Counted from the stretch's first letter, positions 7,018-14,705 are shown. The stretch is DNA of 54,886 nucleotides from CAYHPY01 sp964358485 (GCA_964358485.1 CAYHPY010000015.1:1-54886); one strand, 5' to 3'. Program-made: numbers and translations. Notes: a model not told the origin generated them from the sequence alone.

Positions 7018-7326
7018 TCAGGCCGCCGTTTGTTCGGCGGATTTACTGAAGACCCGCTTGCCGCCCTGCTCCACGGTGTCGACGATCGCGAAGATCGTGG
7101 CGTCCACCGGGTTGTTGGCGGTGCGGGAGGTCTGGCGGGCGCTCGATCCCTGAACCAATAGGACCAGCTCCCCCTCTCCCGCCCCCACCGCGTCCACGGC
7201 GACCAAGGGATTTCCCTTGGCCGCCCCGGCCAGGTCCACCGGCTGGACCAACAGCAGCTTCACCCCGACGAGCTTCTCGTCTTTCTGGGTGCAGACGACC
7301 GTTCCGGCGACTCGGGCGAAGATCAC
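7018..7326 (-). CDS. BMC-P pentameric vertex protein (EutN/CcmL)
   Basis: 102 residues, first of three EutN/CcmL paralogues from the promoter. MIFARVAGTVVCTQKDEKLV, KLLLVQPVDLAG, NPLVAVDAVGAGEGELVLLV, GSSARQT and DATIFAIVDTVEQGG are clear family blocks. A short extra C-terminal tail (FSKSAEQTAA) is present. Its ATG overlaps the upstream BMC-H stop (ATGA). Three vertex paralogues for one shell suggest mixed pentamers or different vertex roles. Confidence 0.96.
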   Translation of the reverse strand: MIFARVAGTVVCTQKDEKLVGVKLLLVQPVDLAGAAKGNPLVAVDAVGAGEGELVLLVQGSSARQTSRTANNPVDATIFAIVDTVEQGGKRVFSKSAEQTAA

Positions 7327-7619
7327 CGCTTGCGGTTCATCGTCTCCGGCAGGGAGATGGGCATCTTGCCCTCCAGATCCGGATGGGGCTGGGGGATGAC
7401 GTGCACGGAGATCAGCTCCCCGACCTTCTGCGCGGCGGCGGCGCCGGCGTCGCAGGACGCCTTGCAGGCCGCGACCTCGCCCCGGAATAGGACCGTGACC
7501 AGCCCGGTTCCGACCTTCTCGTAGCCCACCAGCCTGACGTCCGCGGCCTTCACGGCGGCGTCGGCGGCCTCGATGCAGGCCACCAGCCCGCGCGTCTCGA
7601 TCATTCCCAATGCGTTCAT
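7323..7619 (-). CDS. BMC-H hexameric shell protein
   Basis: 98 residues, single BMC domain. Blocks: MNALGMIETRGLVACIEAAD, RLVGYEKVGTGLVTVLFRGE, AAAQKVGELISVHVIPQPHP. The pore loop is KVGTG rather than the KVGSG of the other BMC-H, a subtle pore difference. Two cysteines (GLVAC, ACKASCDAG) are absent from the second BMC-H. The tail extends past the usual PHPDLE with MPISLPETMNRKR. This is the promoter-proximal shell gene and so probably the more abundant hexamer. Confidence 0.96.
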   Translation of the reverse strand: MNALGMIETRGLVACIEAADAAVKAADVRLVGYEKVGTGLVTVLFRGEVAACKASCDAGAAAAQKVGELISVHVIPQPHPDLEGKMPISLPETMNRKR

Positions 7620-7632
7620 CGGTTTCTCCTGT

Positions 7633-8271
7633 TCAGACTATGTTGACGTTGTCCCCGGATCTAATCCAGGCGGCGTTCGCTTCGTCGGTATCGACATGCA
7701 GCTCCAAACTGAATTTGTCCGAGACCCGGACTAGGACCTGCTCGTAGACCAGCTCCCGGAGCCCTCCGATCCCGGCGCGGACCCGGACGATCTCCCCGTC
7801 CTTGAGGCCCATGGCCTGGGCCTCCAAGGGATGGGCGTGGATGTGGCGGCGCGCGATGATGAGCCCCTGCTTGATCTCCAGGGTCCCCTTGGGGCCGACG
7901 ACGCGGACCCCCGGAGAGCCGTCCAGCTTCCCGGAATCGCGGATCGGAGGCTTGAGCCCCAGGATCTGCGCGTCGGTCTGGGAAATCTCCACCTGGGTGC
8001 CGGGCCGGTGCGGGGCGATGAGCCGGATGTTGTCCACGCGCCCCTTGGGCCCCTCGATGTGGACGGCCTCGTGGCAGGCGTAAAAGCCGGGCTGTTTGAC
8101 CTGGCGGAATTTGCGCGGCTCGGTCCCCTTGCCGAACAGGGTGTCCCAGTCCTCCTGGCAGAGATGGACGTGGCGGTTGGAGACCCCGACGGGGATGGCG
8201 GTCTTGGACCGCTCCAGACGGGAAACGATGTCGGCGGTGATTTTTTCGGCGAGCTTGGGGTCTTGGTCCAT
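7633..8271 (-). CDS. pduL: phosphate propanoyl/acetyltransferase PduL
   Basis: BMC-type phosphotransacylase: acyl-CoA + Pi to acyl-phosphate + CoA, regenerating lumen CoA. 212 residues. Residues 1-23 (MDQDPKLAEKITADIVSRLE and on) form the encapsulation helix. Two PduL beta-barrel domains follow. The metal-binding histidines are visible as H34 and H36 in SNRHVHL, H143, H145 and H147 in ARRHIHAHP, and H192 in LELHVDTDEANAA. With the aldehyde dehydrogenase it makes acetyl-phosphate, usable for ATP by an acetate kinase not in this window. GGGAG precedes the ATG closely. Confidence 0.97.
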   Translation of the reverse strand: MDQDPKLAEKITADIVSRLERSKTAIPVGVSNRHVHLCQEDWDTLFGKGTEPRKFRQVKQPGFYACHEAVHIEGPKGRVDNIRLIAPHRPGTQVEISQTDAQILGLKPPIRDSGKLDGSPGVRVVGPKGTLEIKQGLIIARRHIHAHPLEAQAMGLKDGEIVRVRAGIGGLRELVYEQVLVRVSDKFSLELHVDTDEANAAWIRSGDNVNIV

Positions 8272-8276
8272 TTCTC

Positions 8277-8295
8277 CCGGGCCCTACGGGCCCGG
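8277..8295 (-). other. GC hairpin between tpiA and pduL
   Basis: Perfect inverted repeat CCGGGCCC-TAC-GGGCCCGG (8-bp arms, 3-nt loop) in the 33-nt gap after tpiA and immediately before the pduL ribosome site. No U-tract follows on the minus strand, so it is not a standard terminator. It may stabilise or process the BMC mRNA or set the ratio of TpiA to shell and enzymes. Confidence 0.6.
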
Positions 8296-8304
8296 CCTCT
8301 CTTG

Positions 8305-9090
8305 TTATTTCTTTCCCGAAATTTCCGTTGTTTTAAAATTCATGATCCTTTTAAATCCGTCCGCCTTCAGGCTTTCGCCCCCGACCAGCGCCCCGTCCAA
8401 ATCCGGCTGGGACATGAGCTCATCGATGTTGTCCGGCTTGACCGAGCCGCCGTAGAGTATGCGCAAGCCCGCCGCCAAACCCTCCCCGAACAGGCCCGCC
8501 ATGGTTTTGCGAATGAAGAGGTGCGCGTCCTGCGCCTGGGTCGGGGTGGCGGTTTTTCCGGTGCCGATGGCCCATACGGGTTCGTATGCGATGACAATTC
8601 GGGCCAGCTCAGCTGGCCCGAACCCCTTAGTTCCGTTCTCGAGTTGCCGTTTCAAAACCTGGAATGTTTTTTGCGTTTCCCTCTCATCCAGCGTCTCCCC
8701 CACGCACACGACCGGCGTCAAACCCCCTTCCAAAGCAGCCTTCAGTTTCTTGGCAATTCCCTCATCCGTATCCCCAAAAAGCCTTCTTCGCTCGGAGTGC
8801 CCCAACAAAACCATCCCGCAGCCCGCGTCCTTGAGCTGGGCGGCCGAGATTTCCCCGGTGAAGGCCCCTTGCTTCTCCCAATGCATGTTCTGGCCGCCCA
8901 GGCGGACCGAAGAGCCTTTGAGGACCTCGGCGACGACGGTGACGGCGGTGAAAGGAACGAAAAGGGCGGTTTCGCAGGGGCTGGAGGGGGCGGCGTCGCG
9001 GATGGCCTTGGCCAGGGCCACGGATTCGGCCAGGGTCAGGTGCATCTTCCAGTTGCCCGCGATCAACGGTCGTCTTAGAGTCGATGCCAT
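8305..9090 (-). CDS. tpiA: triose-phosphate isomerase
   Basis: Interconverts glyceraldehyde-3-phosphate and dihydroxyacetone phosphate in the cytosol. 261 residues, normal TIM length. LIAGNWKMHL gives the substrate lysine, VLLGHSERRRLFGD the electrophilic histidine, IAYEPVWAIGTGKTAT the catalytic glutamate and mobile loop 6, and ILYGGSVKPDN the phosphate-binding region. It is the first gene after the strong promoter of the BMC operon, which fits draining the triose released by DeoC, although a housekeeping role is equally possible. The ATG is preceded by a weak GAGCG ribosome site. Confidence 0.97.
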   Translation of the reverse strand: MASTLRRPLIAGNWKMHLTLAESVALAKAIRDAAPSSPCETALFVPFTAVTVVAEVLKGSSVRLGGQNMHWEKQGAFTGEISAAQLKDAGCGMVLLGHSERRRLFGDTDEGIAKKLKAALEGGLTPVVCVGETLDERETQKTFQVLKRQLENGTKGFGPAELARIVIAYEPVWAIGTGKTATPTQAQDAHLFIRKTMAGLFGEGLAAGLRILYGGSVKPDNIDELMSQPDLDGALVGGESLKADGFKRIMNFKTTEISGKK

Positions 9091-9101
9091 GTTTCGCTCA
9101 A

Positions 9102-9120
9102 TGTGGCCATTTTGGCCACA
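9102..9120 (-). promoter_or_regulatory. operator-like palindrome in tpiA/BMC leader
   Basis: Perfect palindrome TGTGGCCA-AAA-TGGCCACA (8-bp arms, 3-nt centre, minus-strand sense), 11 nt upstream of the tpiA ATG and about 20 nt downstream of the predicted transcription start. The position fits a repressor roadblock operator or an RNA hairpin controlling the whole BMC operon. No regulator gene lies in the operon. Confidence 0.55.
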
Positions 9121-9145
9121 CCCTCCCCCCCGCCGACGAAGCCAT

Positions 9146-9175
9146 ATTGTAGCCCAACCTCGCCCCCCTCGTCAA
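9146..9175 (-). promoter_or_regulatory. promoter of the tpiA-BMC operon
   Basis: Minus-strand -35 TTGACG (9170-9175), 18-bp spacer, -10 TACAAT (9146-9151), a close sigma-70-type match. It overlaps the stop codon of the upstream acid phosphatase gene and is the only good promoter I see for the roughly 9 kb of co-directional genes down to pilT. Confidence 0.7.
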
Positions 9176-9765
9176 TACTGGGACAGGGGGAGCACGAACT
9201 CCCCCTGGGTCCCGGGGCTGTAATCGTCCTTGAAAGTGGATTTCGGACTGCGCAGAACCCGGACCGGATAGACCTTGGCCTTGCGCGCGTCGGAGATGTC
9301 CGAGTCCCCGTCCCCGAAGAAAAGGAGGAAGTTCCCGTTCTCGAAGAATCGGCTCTTGGAACCCCGGTCCCCGGCGAACAGAAAACGGCTCTTGGGAACC
9401 AGCCGCCGCCACTCCTTGCGCAGGCCCTCGGACCCCGCCTCCGGGCGGGAGGCGATGATGGAGACCTGGAACCCGAAAATCCGGAACAGATAGGCCGCCG
9501 CGCAGCCGGCCAGCTTCGGCTTTTCCAGGTCATAGGATTGATTGACCACGGTCCAGAACTGGGCGGTGAAGGGCTGGGCGGTTTCCGCGTAGGCCTTTTC
9601 GTAGGCCGGGGTCGAGAAGACCAAGGTGTCGTCGTAATCGAACGCGACGGCCAGGCGGGAGATGGTGGCGAAGCTGAAGATGACGCCCCAAATCGCCATC
9701 AGGACCCCGAGGCGCTTGAGGGCGGCCCAGCCCGCTCCGATTTTCGCCTTAGTTTTCTCCAGCAT
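9172..9765 (-). CDS. HAD-family class B-like acid phosphatase (AphA-like), exported
   Basis: Non-specific phosphomonoesterase; the AphA family releases nucleosides from nucleotides in the periplasm. 197 residues from the ATG at 9765, preceded by GGAGGG; the longer reading frame upstream has no ribosome site. A basic N-terminus and one hydrophobic segment (VLMAIWGVIFSFATI, about residues 20-36) make a signal or anchor. HAD motif I is AVAFDYDDTLVFSTP, motif II lies at VSIIASRP, and LLFFGDGDSDISDARKA is motif IV, with the AphA-like tail RVLRSPKSTFK...GTQGE. The ATG overlaps the 5'-nucleotidase stop by 1 nt. Confidence 0.87.
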   Translation of the reverse strand: MLEKTKAKIGAGWAALKRLGVLMAIWGVIFSFATISRLAVAFDYDDTLVFSTPAYEKAYAETAQPFTAQFWTVVNQSYDLEKPKLAGCAAAYLFRIFGFQVSIIASRPEAGSEGLRKEWRRLVPKSRFLFAGDRGSKSRFFENGNFLLFFGDGDSDISDARKAKVYPVRVLRSPKSTFKDDYSPGTQGEFVLPLSQY

Positions 9766-11276
9766 CAACCCTCCTTGATCCGGTCCCGGGGCGGCGGGGA
9801 AATTTCCCCTTGGCGCTCGGCGCACCATTCCAGGACCTCCCGCATCAGCGTGTCCGTCGGCTCGGCCGCGCTCGCCTTGGAAAACGGGGAATAGCCGTCC
9901 CCGCCCGAGACCATGAAATCCACGGCCGCCGCGGAATAGACCGCGTCCGCCTTGAGCGGACCGCCCCCCACCGAGGCCGAGACCACCCGCTTTCCCCGGG
10001 GGAGTTTTTTGTCATAGGTCACGACGGCGCCCGAAAGCTGGAGCATTCCGAAGCCGCCGGCCACCCCGTGATCCAAAATTTCCTCCAAAACGGCCCCCGT
10101 GACTTTAAGCTTCACGACCCGGTTCTCGAAAGGCATGATATTAAAAATCGTCCGCCGTGAAACCGGCCCGGCCGGCATCGGCGCTCGGATGCCCCCGGAA
10201 TTCTGGAAGGCCACGTCCGTCTTGGCCCACTCGCGCAGGCAGTCCGTCATCCAGTCGCCCAGCGCGGACTCGACCGTGGCTTTCCGGTCATGGCTCAAGG
10301 ACGCCGTGGCCGTGGCGATCGCCAGATCCAAGGTCTTGCCCGCCTCCTCGGCGGCCCTGGCCGTGAGCTCCTTGATCTTGCCGTCCTCCCCGTAGGTTTC
10401 CAGCCAAAGATCGACCAAAGAGGCGGTGGAGGCGACCACGGCGCGGGTGGCCGGATCGAGTTCAAGGACCACCCGCCCCGCCGTGGACAACTGGTGCCCG
10501 GCTTGGACGATCAAGGTCCCATGGGTGGCGTCCCGGATGGCCTTGCGCAGGGGGACATGGGTGTGTCCCCCGACGATCAAGTCGATGCCCGCCACCTCCG
10601 CGGCCAAGGTCTGGTCCCCCTCGAAGGGCGCGCGGGCCGGGTTTTCCAGTCCGACATGGGTCAAGGCGATGATCACCGTGGCGCCTTCCTTGCGCAGGGC
10701 GGCCACCGCGTCGCGGGCCTCGTCGACTTCCCGGCGGAACTCCAGGCCCGCCACGTTTTTCTCGAAGGACACCCGGCGCATGTGGGAGGTCAGCAGGCCG
10801 AAGATTCCGACCTTGATCCCCGCCACCTCCTTGACGATCCAGGGCTTGGCGTACTCCACCCGCCCCTCCCCGCGCTTGTAAATGTTGGCGGCCAAGACCG
10901 GGGCTTTGATTTCTTTGATCAAAGCCTTGAGGGTTTCTTCCCCCAGATCGTACTCGTGGTTGCCGAGGGCCACCGCGTCGTAGGACAGGGTATTGAAGAC
11001 CTCGGCCATGACCCGCCCCTGGCTCAAGGTCCCTTCCGGGGTCCCCTGGAACCAATCCCCCGCGTCGAGCAAGAGCTTCGGCCCGCCCTCGGCGGCGACG
11101 AATTTTGCCAAGACCGCCGCGCCGCCGACCAAGGGGCTCGTGGAGTAATCCACGCTGGAGGGGCGCGGCATGATCCAGCCGTGGATGTCGTTGGTGTGGA
11201 AAATCGTCAGCCGGAGGGGCTCGGCCGCGCGGGCGGGAAGCGCGGCCAGGGCCAGGAAAAGGAGAAGCCTAATCAT
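9765..11276 (-). CDS. exported 5'-nucleotidase / cyclic phosphodiesterase (UshA family)
   Basis: Secreted metallophosphoesterase hydrolysing extracellular nucleotides to nucleosides and phosphate. 503 residues. A clean signal peptide, MIRLLLFLALAALPARA, is followed by a calcineurin-like domain: LTIFHTNDIHG, LLLDAGDWFQGTP, AVALGNHEYDLG, VIIALTHVG and LIVGGHTHVP. The 5'-nucleotidase C-terminal domain carries FQNSGGIRAPMP and the base-stacking region SGGDGYSPFS. It is co-transcribed with the DUF47-like gene and the acid phosphatase, suggesting phosphate or nucleoside scavenging. Products such as deoxynucleosides could feed the DeoC microcompartment, which is inference. Confidence 0.93.
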   Translation of the reverse strand: MIRLLLFLALAALPARAAEPLRLTIFHTNDIHGWIMPRPSSVDYSTSPLVGGAAVLAKFVAAEGGPKLLLDAGDWFQGTPEGTLSQGRVMAEVFNTLSYDAVALGNHEYDLGEETLKALIKEIKAPVLAANIYKRGEGRVEYAKPWIVKEVAGIKVGIFGLLTSHMRRVSFEKNVAGLEFRREVDEARDAVAALRKEGATVIIALTHVGLENPARAPFEGDQTLAAEVAGIDLIVGGHTHVPLRKAIRDATHGTLIVQAGHQLSTAGRVVLELDPATRAVVASTASLVDLWLETYGEDGKIKELTARAAEEAGKTLDLAIATATASLSHDRKATVESALGDWMTDCLREWAKTDVAFQNSGGIRAPMPAGPVSRRTIFNIMPFENRVVKLKVTGAVLEEILDHGVAGGFGMLQLSGAVVTYDKKLPRGKRVVSASVGGGPLKADAVYSAAAVDFMVSGGDGYSPFSKASAAEPTDTLMREVLEWCAERQGEISPPPRDRIKEG

Positions 11277-11841
11277 CGGCCAAGGCCAGCAATTCCGCGA
11301 GCCGGTCGGCGGCCTGGGAAAGGCCCTCCGCGGCGTCGGACAGGCGTTGGAGCACCGCGCCGGTTTTCAGGGAAGCCACGACCCGGGGCTCGGCCGCCCC
11401 CCGGCTTCGGGCCCGGCGCCAGTCGTGCAGGGTCCCATCGGCTAAGCGCTTGGCCTGGGCCAATTCCCGTTGGCATGTCTCCGGGCGCCCCCATTGGTCC
11501 AAGGCCCGCCCCAGCGAGGCCGCCGACTGCGCCACGCCCGCGGCCAAAGGCCCCAGGGCGGGATCGGAGGCGCCCAAAATCAGGGCGTCCTCGACGGCCC
11601 GGAAAGCGTGGTCGGCCGCCTCGCCGATCCACCGGGAAACCGCCAGCCAATCCTCCCGGGAGCGCCCGCTTAAATCCGTCTTGGCCCCCGCGCGCAATTC
11701 CTCCGCGCGGCGGCGCCCGTCGCGGACCGGCTGGGCCCGGGCCTCCGAAGGCTCGGCGAAAAAAAGGGCGGCCGCGCCGCTCAAAACGGCCAAGGCTTCC
11801 CCTTGGCCCAGGATCACGCCCGGAACCCGGTTTGACTCCAC
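11269..11841 (-). CDS. DUF47/PhoU-like helical protein
   Basis: 190 residues, almost entirely helical. The pattern RRRAEELRAG, then SREDWLAVSRWIGEAADHAF, is similar to DUF47 phosphate-uptake accessory proteins (AD-x(n)-REDI-x2-L-x3-I-DD). The match is by eye and moderate. I chose the GTG at 11839-11841 because a TGC-TAGAAT extended -10 lies only 7 nt before it; an in-frame ATG further upstream falls inside the methyltransferase gene. It overlaps the 5'-nucleotidase start by 8 nt, consistent with a phosphorus operon. Confidence 0.55.
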   Translation of the reverse strand: MESNRVPGVILGQGEALAVLSGAAALFFAEPSEARAQPVRDGRRRAEELRAGAKTDLSGRSREDWLAVSRWIGEAADHAFRAVEDALILGASDPALGPLAAGVAQSAASLGRALDQWGRPETCQRELAQAKRLADGTLHDWRRARSRGAAEPRVVASLKTGAVLQRLSDAAEGLSQAADRLAELLALADD

Positions 11842-11848
11842 CGGGACT

Positions 11849-11854
11849 ATTCTA
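11849..11854 (-). promoter_or_regulatory. -10 element of the scavenging operon (leaderless type)
   Basis: TAGAAT preceded by TGC (extended -10), 7 nt upstream of the GTG chosen for the DUF47-like gene. With initiation about 7 nt after the -10, the mRNA would begin at or next to the start codon. No convincing -35 at normal spacing. Confidence 0.5.
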
Positions 11855-11863
11855 GCAAACCTG

Positions 11864-12505
11864 CTACCGGGGAGCCTCAAGCAGGCTGAGCAGACACCGC
11901 ACCCCCCCGGATTGGGAGGGATCCCCCGCGGTTTTTTCCTCGACCAGGCGCAGGCCCAGGCGCTCGAAGCGCTCTCGGAAGCTTCGCCGGTGGCTCAATT
12001 CCTTTTCCCCCGCGAAGCCGTGCGCCAGCAGGATGCGCCCGCCCGGGGCCAGCCAGGATTTCAAACGGGCGAAAGTCTTCTCGAACTCGGCCCGCGCCAT
12101 GGGCTTGTCCAGGTAATACAGCACGTCCCCCAAAACGATCAGGTCAAAAACTTCGCGGGGGGCGGGCGACCAGGTCCGGATGTCGGTTTCGGCGAAGGCC
12201 ACGCGCCCCCGGCCCGCCAGATTTTTGCGCGCGCGCGACAGCGCCACGCTCGAAATGTCCAGCGCGGTCACGGACGCCGCGCGCTCGGCCAGCACCAAGG
12301 TAAAGGCGCCTTCGGCGCACCCGACCTCCAGGACCCGTTCGAAAGGCCCCGGCCCCGCGCATTCTCCCATGGCCTTCAGGCGGCCGGTCTCGTAGGGCCC
12401 GGTCTTGTAGCCGTACGGATCCTCTTTTCGGGAAAAAACCCGGTCCATTTTCCGCCGGGTTTTGCGGCCGTGCCACCAGACGACGAGCCGGTCCAGGAGG
12501 CTCAC
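11864..12505 (-). CDS. class I SAM-dependent methyltransferase (NodS-like)
   Basis: 213 residues. RKEDPYGYKTGPYETGRLKA resembles the NodS-type N-terminal lid. Motif I is VLEVGCAEGAFTLVLAE, acidic motif II is VTALDISSVALSRARKNL, and DLIVLGDVLYYLD and LAPGGRILLAHG are motifs IV and V. The substrate is unknown; N- or O-methylation of a small sugar or metabolite is typical of the family. I chose the GTG overlapping the asnB stop (GTGA) over an ATG 33 nt earlier inside asnB, because a GGGAG lies about 8 nt before it. Confidence 0.85.
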   Translation of the reverse strand: MSLLDRLVVWWHGRKTRRKMDRVFSRKEDPYGYKTGPYETGRLKAMGECAGPGPFERVLEVGCAEGAFTLVLAERAASVTALDISSVALSRARKNLAGRGRVAFAETDIRTWSPAPREVFDLIVLGDVLYYLDKPMARAEFEKTFARLKSWLAPGGRILLAHGFAGEKELSHRRSFRERFERLGLRLVEEKTAGDPSQSGGVRCLLSLLEAPR

Positions 12506-14361
12506 AGCGCGCGCTCCCGGTGGACGCTTTCCAGCCATAGCCCCAGGATCACCACCCGGAAAAAGAGCCCCGAGTCGGCCTCCGGGCTGCCGCGGACCAG
12601 TTCCGAGCGCAGAAGGCGCAGGCGGTCCATGAGAAAGGGCCCGCGCGTCTCAAGTCCGGAATCCGACAGAAGCTCGGAGACGACGGGGTTTTTTTCGGCG
12701 CGGATCCAGGACTCCCAGGGCACGATGAAGCCGTGCTTGCGCCGCCAGGCGATGCGCTTGGGCAGATGGCGGGCGGCCACCAAACGAAGAAGGAATTTCC
12801 CCCGGAACCGCCGGATCTTCATGGAGGAGGGCAGGCTCGCCGCGTATTCCACCACCGAGCGGTCCAGAAACGGGACCCGCGCTTCCAAGGAGGCCCGCAT
12901 CGTGGATTTGTCCACCTTCATGAGCAGGGAGTCGGTCAGCACCGTGGCCAGGTCGAAGGCCAGCGCGTCATGGAGGCCGTCGAAGGCCCCGAAATCCTTG
13001 AGCCATTCCAGGGCGTCGCCGTGCGGGGTCTCGGCGAAGTCCGGCCGAAGCAGCGCCGCGGCCTCATCGAAGGTCGAAGAGGCCGTGGCCCGGGCCCAGT
13101 CCTTGGCGTCCTCCATGGGCAGGGCCGCGAAGACTTGGCCTTTTCCCAGCCGCCGGGCCAGGGGCGCGGCCAGCTTGCGCCCCCACCGCGGCAGTTTGCG
13201 CAGGCCTTCGTTGACCCAGGCGGCCTTGTGCCGGTCGTAGCCCGCGAACAACTCGTCGGCGCCTTCGCCGGTCAAGGCGACCTTCACGTCCTCCCGGGCG
13301 AATTTGGCCAGCAGGAAGGTCGGCAGGATGGCGGAATCGGCGATGGGCTCGTCCAGAAGGCCCGCCGAATCCTGCAGGCGGGAGAGCACGTCGGCGGGCA
13401 GGATCAGTTCGCGGTGCTGGGTGCCCAAATGACGGGCCACCGCCCGGGCGTAGGCCGACTCGTCCACCCCCCGCGCCGCTCCGGAGAAGCCCACCGAAAA
13501 GGTGCGGACCTTGGAGGCCCCGGCGTGGCGAACCATGAGCGCGGCGATCAGGCTCGAGTCCACCCCGCCGCTCAGAAACGCCCCCAAGGGGACGTCGCTG
13601 AGCATGTGGGAGCGCACCGAGTCCGAGAGCAAACTCTCCAGCCGGTCGGCGGCCTCGGCCAGCGAAGGGGCCGGGCCGCGGGCGGGCGCGGGACGGGGCA
13701 TGCTCCAGTAGCGCTCGAGCTTGAGCCCGGACTCATTGAGCTTGAGATAAGTGGCCGGCGGTAGTTTCAGGGCGTCCCGGAAAATCGTGCGCGGGGCATG
13801 GACCTTGCCGTAGGCCAGGTAATCCATGACCGCCGCCGGGTCCAGGGCGTCGTCGAGCCCCGCGGCCATAAGGGAACGGAGCTCCGAGGAGAAACTCAAA
13901 GTGTTTCCATCGAAGCGGTAATAAACCGGCTTGATCCCCAGGGGATCTCGCACCAGGAGAAATTCCCGGCGCTGCCGGTCCCAAAGCGCGGCGGCGAACA
14001 TGCCCCGGAGCTTGGAGAAGGCCTTGGCGCCGTCCCGCGCGTAAAGCCGGAGCAAAGTCTCGGTGTCGGAGCGGGTCTTGAAGCGCGCGCCCCCGGCCTC
14101 CAGCTCCGCCCTCAGCTCGGGATGGTTGTAGATCTCGCCGTTGTAGACGACGCTGAGGCCCCCGTCCTCGGTGGACATCGGTTGATGCCCGCCTTCCAGA
14201 TCCAGGATGGAGAGCCGGCGAAAGCCCAACGCCGCCGGCCCGTCCAGAAGTTCCCCCTCGTCGTCGGGACCGCGGTGAACGAGGCGCTCCCGCATGCGGC
14301 GGACGATTCCCAGATCCGCCGGGCGCCCGTCCGCGTTATAGATTCCGCAAATGCCGCAGAT
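12502..14361 (-). CDS. asnB: glutamine-hydrolysing asparagine synthase, apparent AUC start
   Basis: Two-domain AsnB of 619 residues. The N-terminal class II glutaminase needs Cys2 exposed after Met removal. The conserved N-terminus reads (x)CGICGIYNADGRPADLG, and the codon just before that Cys is ATC (14359-14361), with AGGAA 6 nt upstream. The first conventional start, ATG at 14295, would delete the nucleophile and strand 1. Further landmarks: VHRGPDDEG, RRLSILDLEGGHQPM, VVYNGEIYNHPELR. The ATP pyrophosphatase P-loop is AFLSGGVDSSLIAALM, with GEGADELFAGYDRHK. Possible roles are asparagine supply or amidation of a glycan; AsnB paralogues are common in surface-sugar loci. Confidence 0.92.
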   Translation of the reverse strand: MCGICGIYNADGRPADLGIVRRMRERLVHRGPDDEGELLDGPAALGFRRLSILDLEGGHQPMSTEDGGLSVVYNGEIYNHPELRAELEAGGARFKTRSDTETLLRLYARDGAKAFSKLRGMFAAALWDRQRREFLLVRDPLGIKPVYYRFDGNTLSFSSELRSLMAAGLDDALDPAAVMDYLAYGKVHAPRTIFRDALKLPPATYLKLNESGLKLERYWSMPRPAPARGPAPSLAEAADRLESLLSDSVRSHMLSDVPLGAFLSGGVDSSLIAALMVRHAGASKVRTFSVGFSGAARGVDESAYARAVARHLGTQHRELILPADVLSRLQDSAGLLDEPIADSAILPTFLLAKFAREDVKVALTGEGADELFAGYDRHKAAWVNEGLRKLPRWGRKLAAPLARRLGKGQVFAALPMEDAKDWARATASSTFDEAAALLRPDFAETPHGDALEWLKDFGAFDGLHDALAFDLATVLTDSLLMKVDKSTMRASLEARVPFLDRSVVEYAASLPSSMKIRRFRGKFLLRLVAARHLPKRIAWRRKHGFIVPWESWIRAEKNPVVSELLSDSGLETRGPFLMDRLRLLRSELVRGSPEADSGLFFRVVILGLWLESVHRERAL

Positions 14362-14370
14362 GGCCGTTTC

Positions 14371-14676
14371 CTATTCGAACAGGCGGAGTTCCGGGGGCCG
14401 CCGGGGGCGGACGACGGTTTCGGGCAGAAAGCGCGCGGCGCGCAGAAGCCCCAAGCCCAGGCCCGCGCAGGCCAGGCCGTAGACCAGCTCGAAGGACGCG
14501 TAGCGGCGCCACTGCTCCTCGGTGACGAAGGCCCAGGGACGGGGGGCGTACAGGTTGGCCTCGGGCTCCCCGCCCGAAAGGTCGTGGACGCCTTTGGCGG
14601 CGGCGGCGGCGCCCCAAATCAAAAAAAGAAGGGCTGATAAACGGCAAAGGCCACGGATCTTGACGCGCTCGGTCAA
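14371..14676 (-). CDS. small two-helix membrane protein
   Basis: 101 residues with two predicted transmembrane helices, about 11-27 (CRLSALLFLIWGAAAAA) and 66-83 (VYGLACAGLGLGLLRAA). They flank an external-looking loop rich in aromatic residues (YAPRPWAFVTEEQWRRYAS). No family recognised. The apparent start is TTG. Its TAG stop provides part of the AGGAA ribosome site of asnB, so translation of the two is coupled. Confidence 0.6.
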   Translation of the reverse strand: MTERVKIRGLCRLSALLFLIWGAAAAAKGVHDLSGGEPEANLYAPRPWAFVTEEQWRRYASFELVYGLACAGLGLGLLRAARFLPETVVRPRRPPELRLFE

Positions 14677-14705
14677 CGGAACTACCCCCCCTCGAACGCC
14701 TGCGC

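Noticed and set aside
4494..9090. Ethanolamine (Eut) or propanediol (Pdu) microcompartment
   Set aside because: No ammonia lyase, diol dehydratase, glycyl radical enzyme or class II aldolase; DeoC and RpiB indicate the sugar-phosphate type.
9765..9828. Longer N-terminus for the acid phosphatase
   Set aside because: The extra codons lie inside the 5'-nucleotidase gene and have no ribosome site; ATG 9765 has GGAGGG upstream and starts the membrane-targeting segment.
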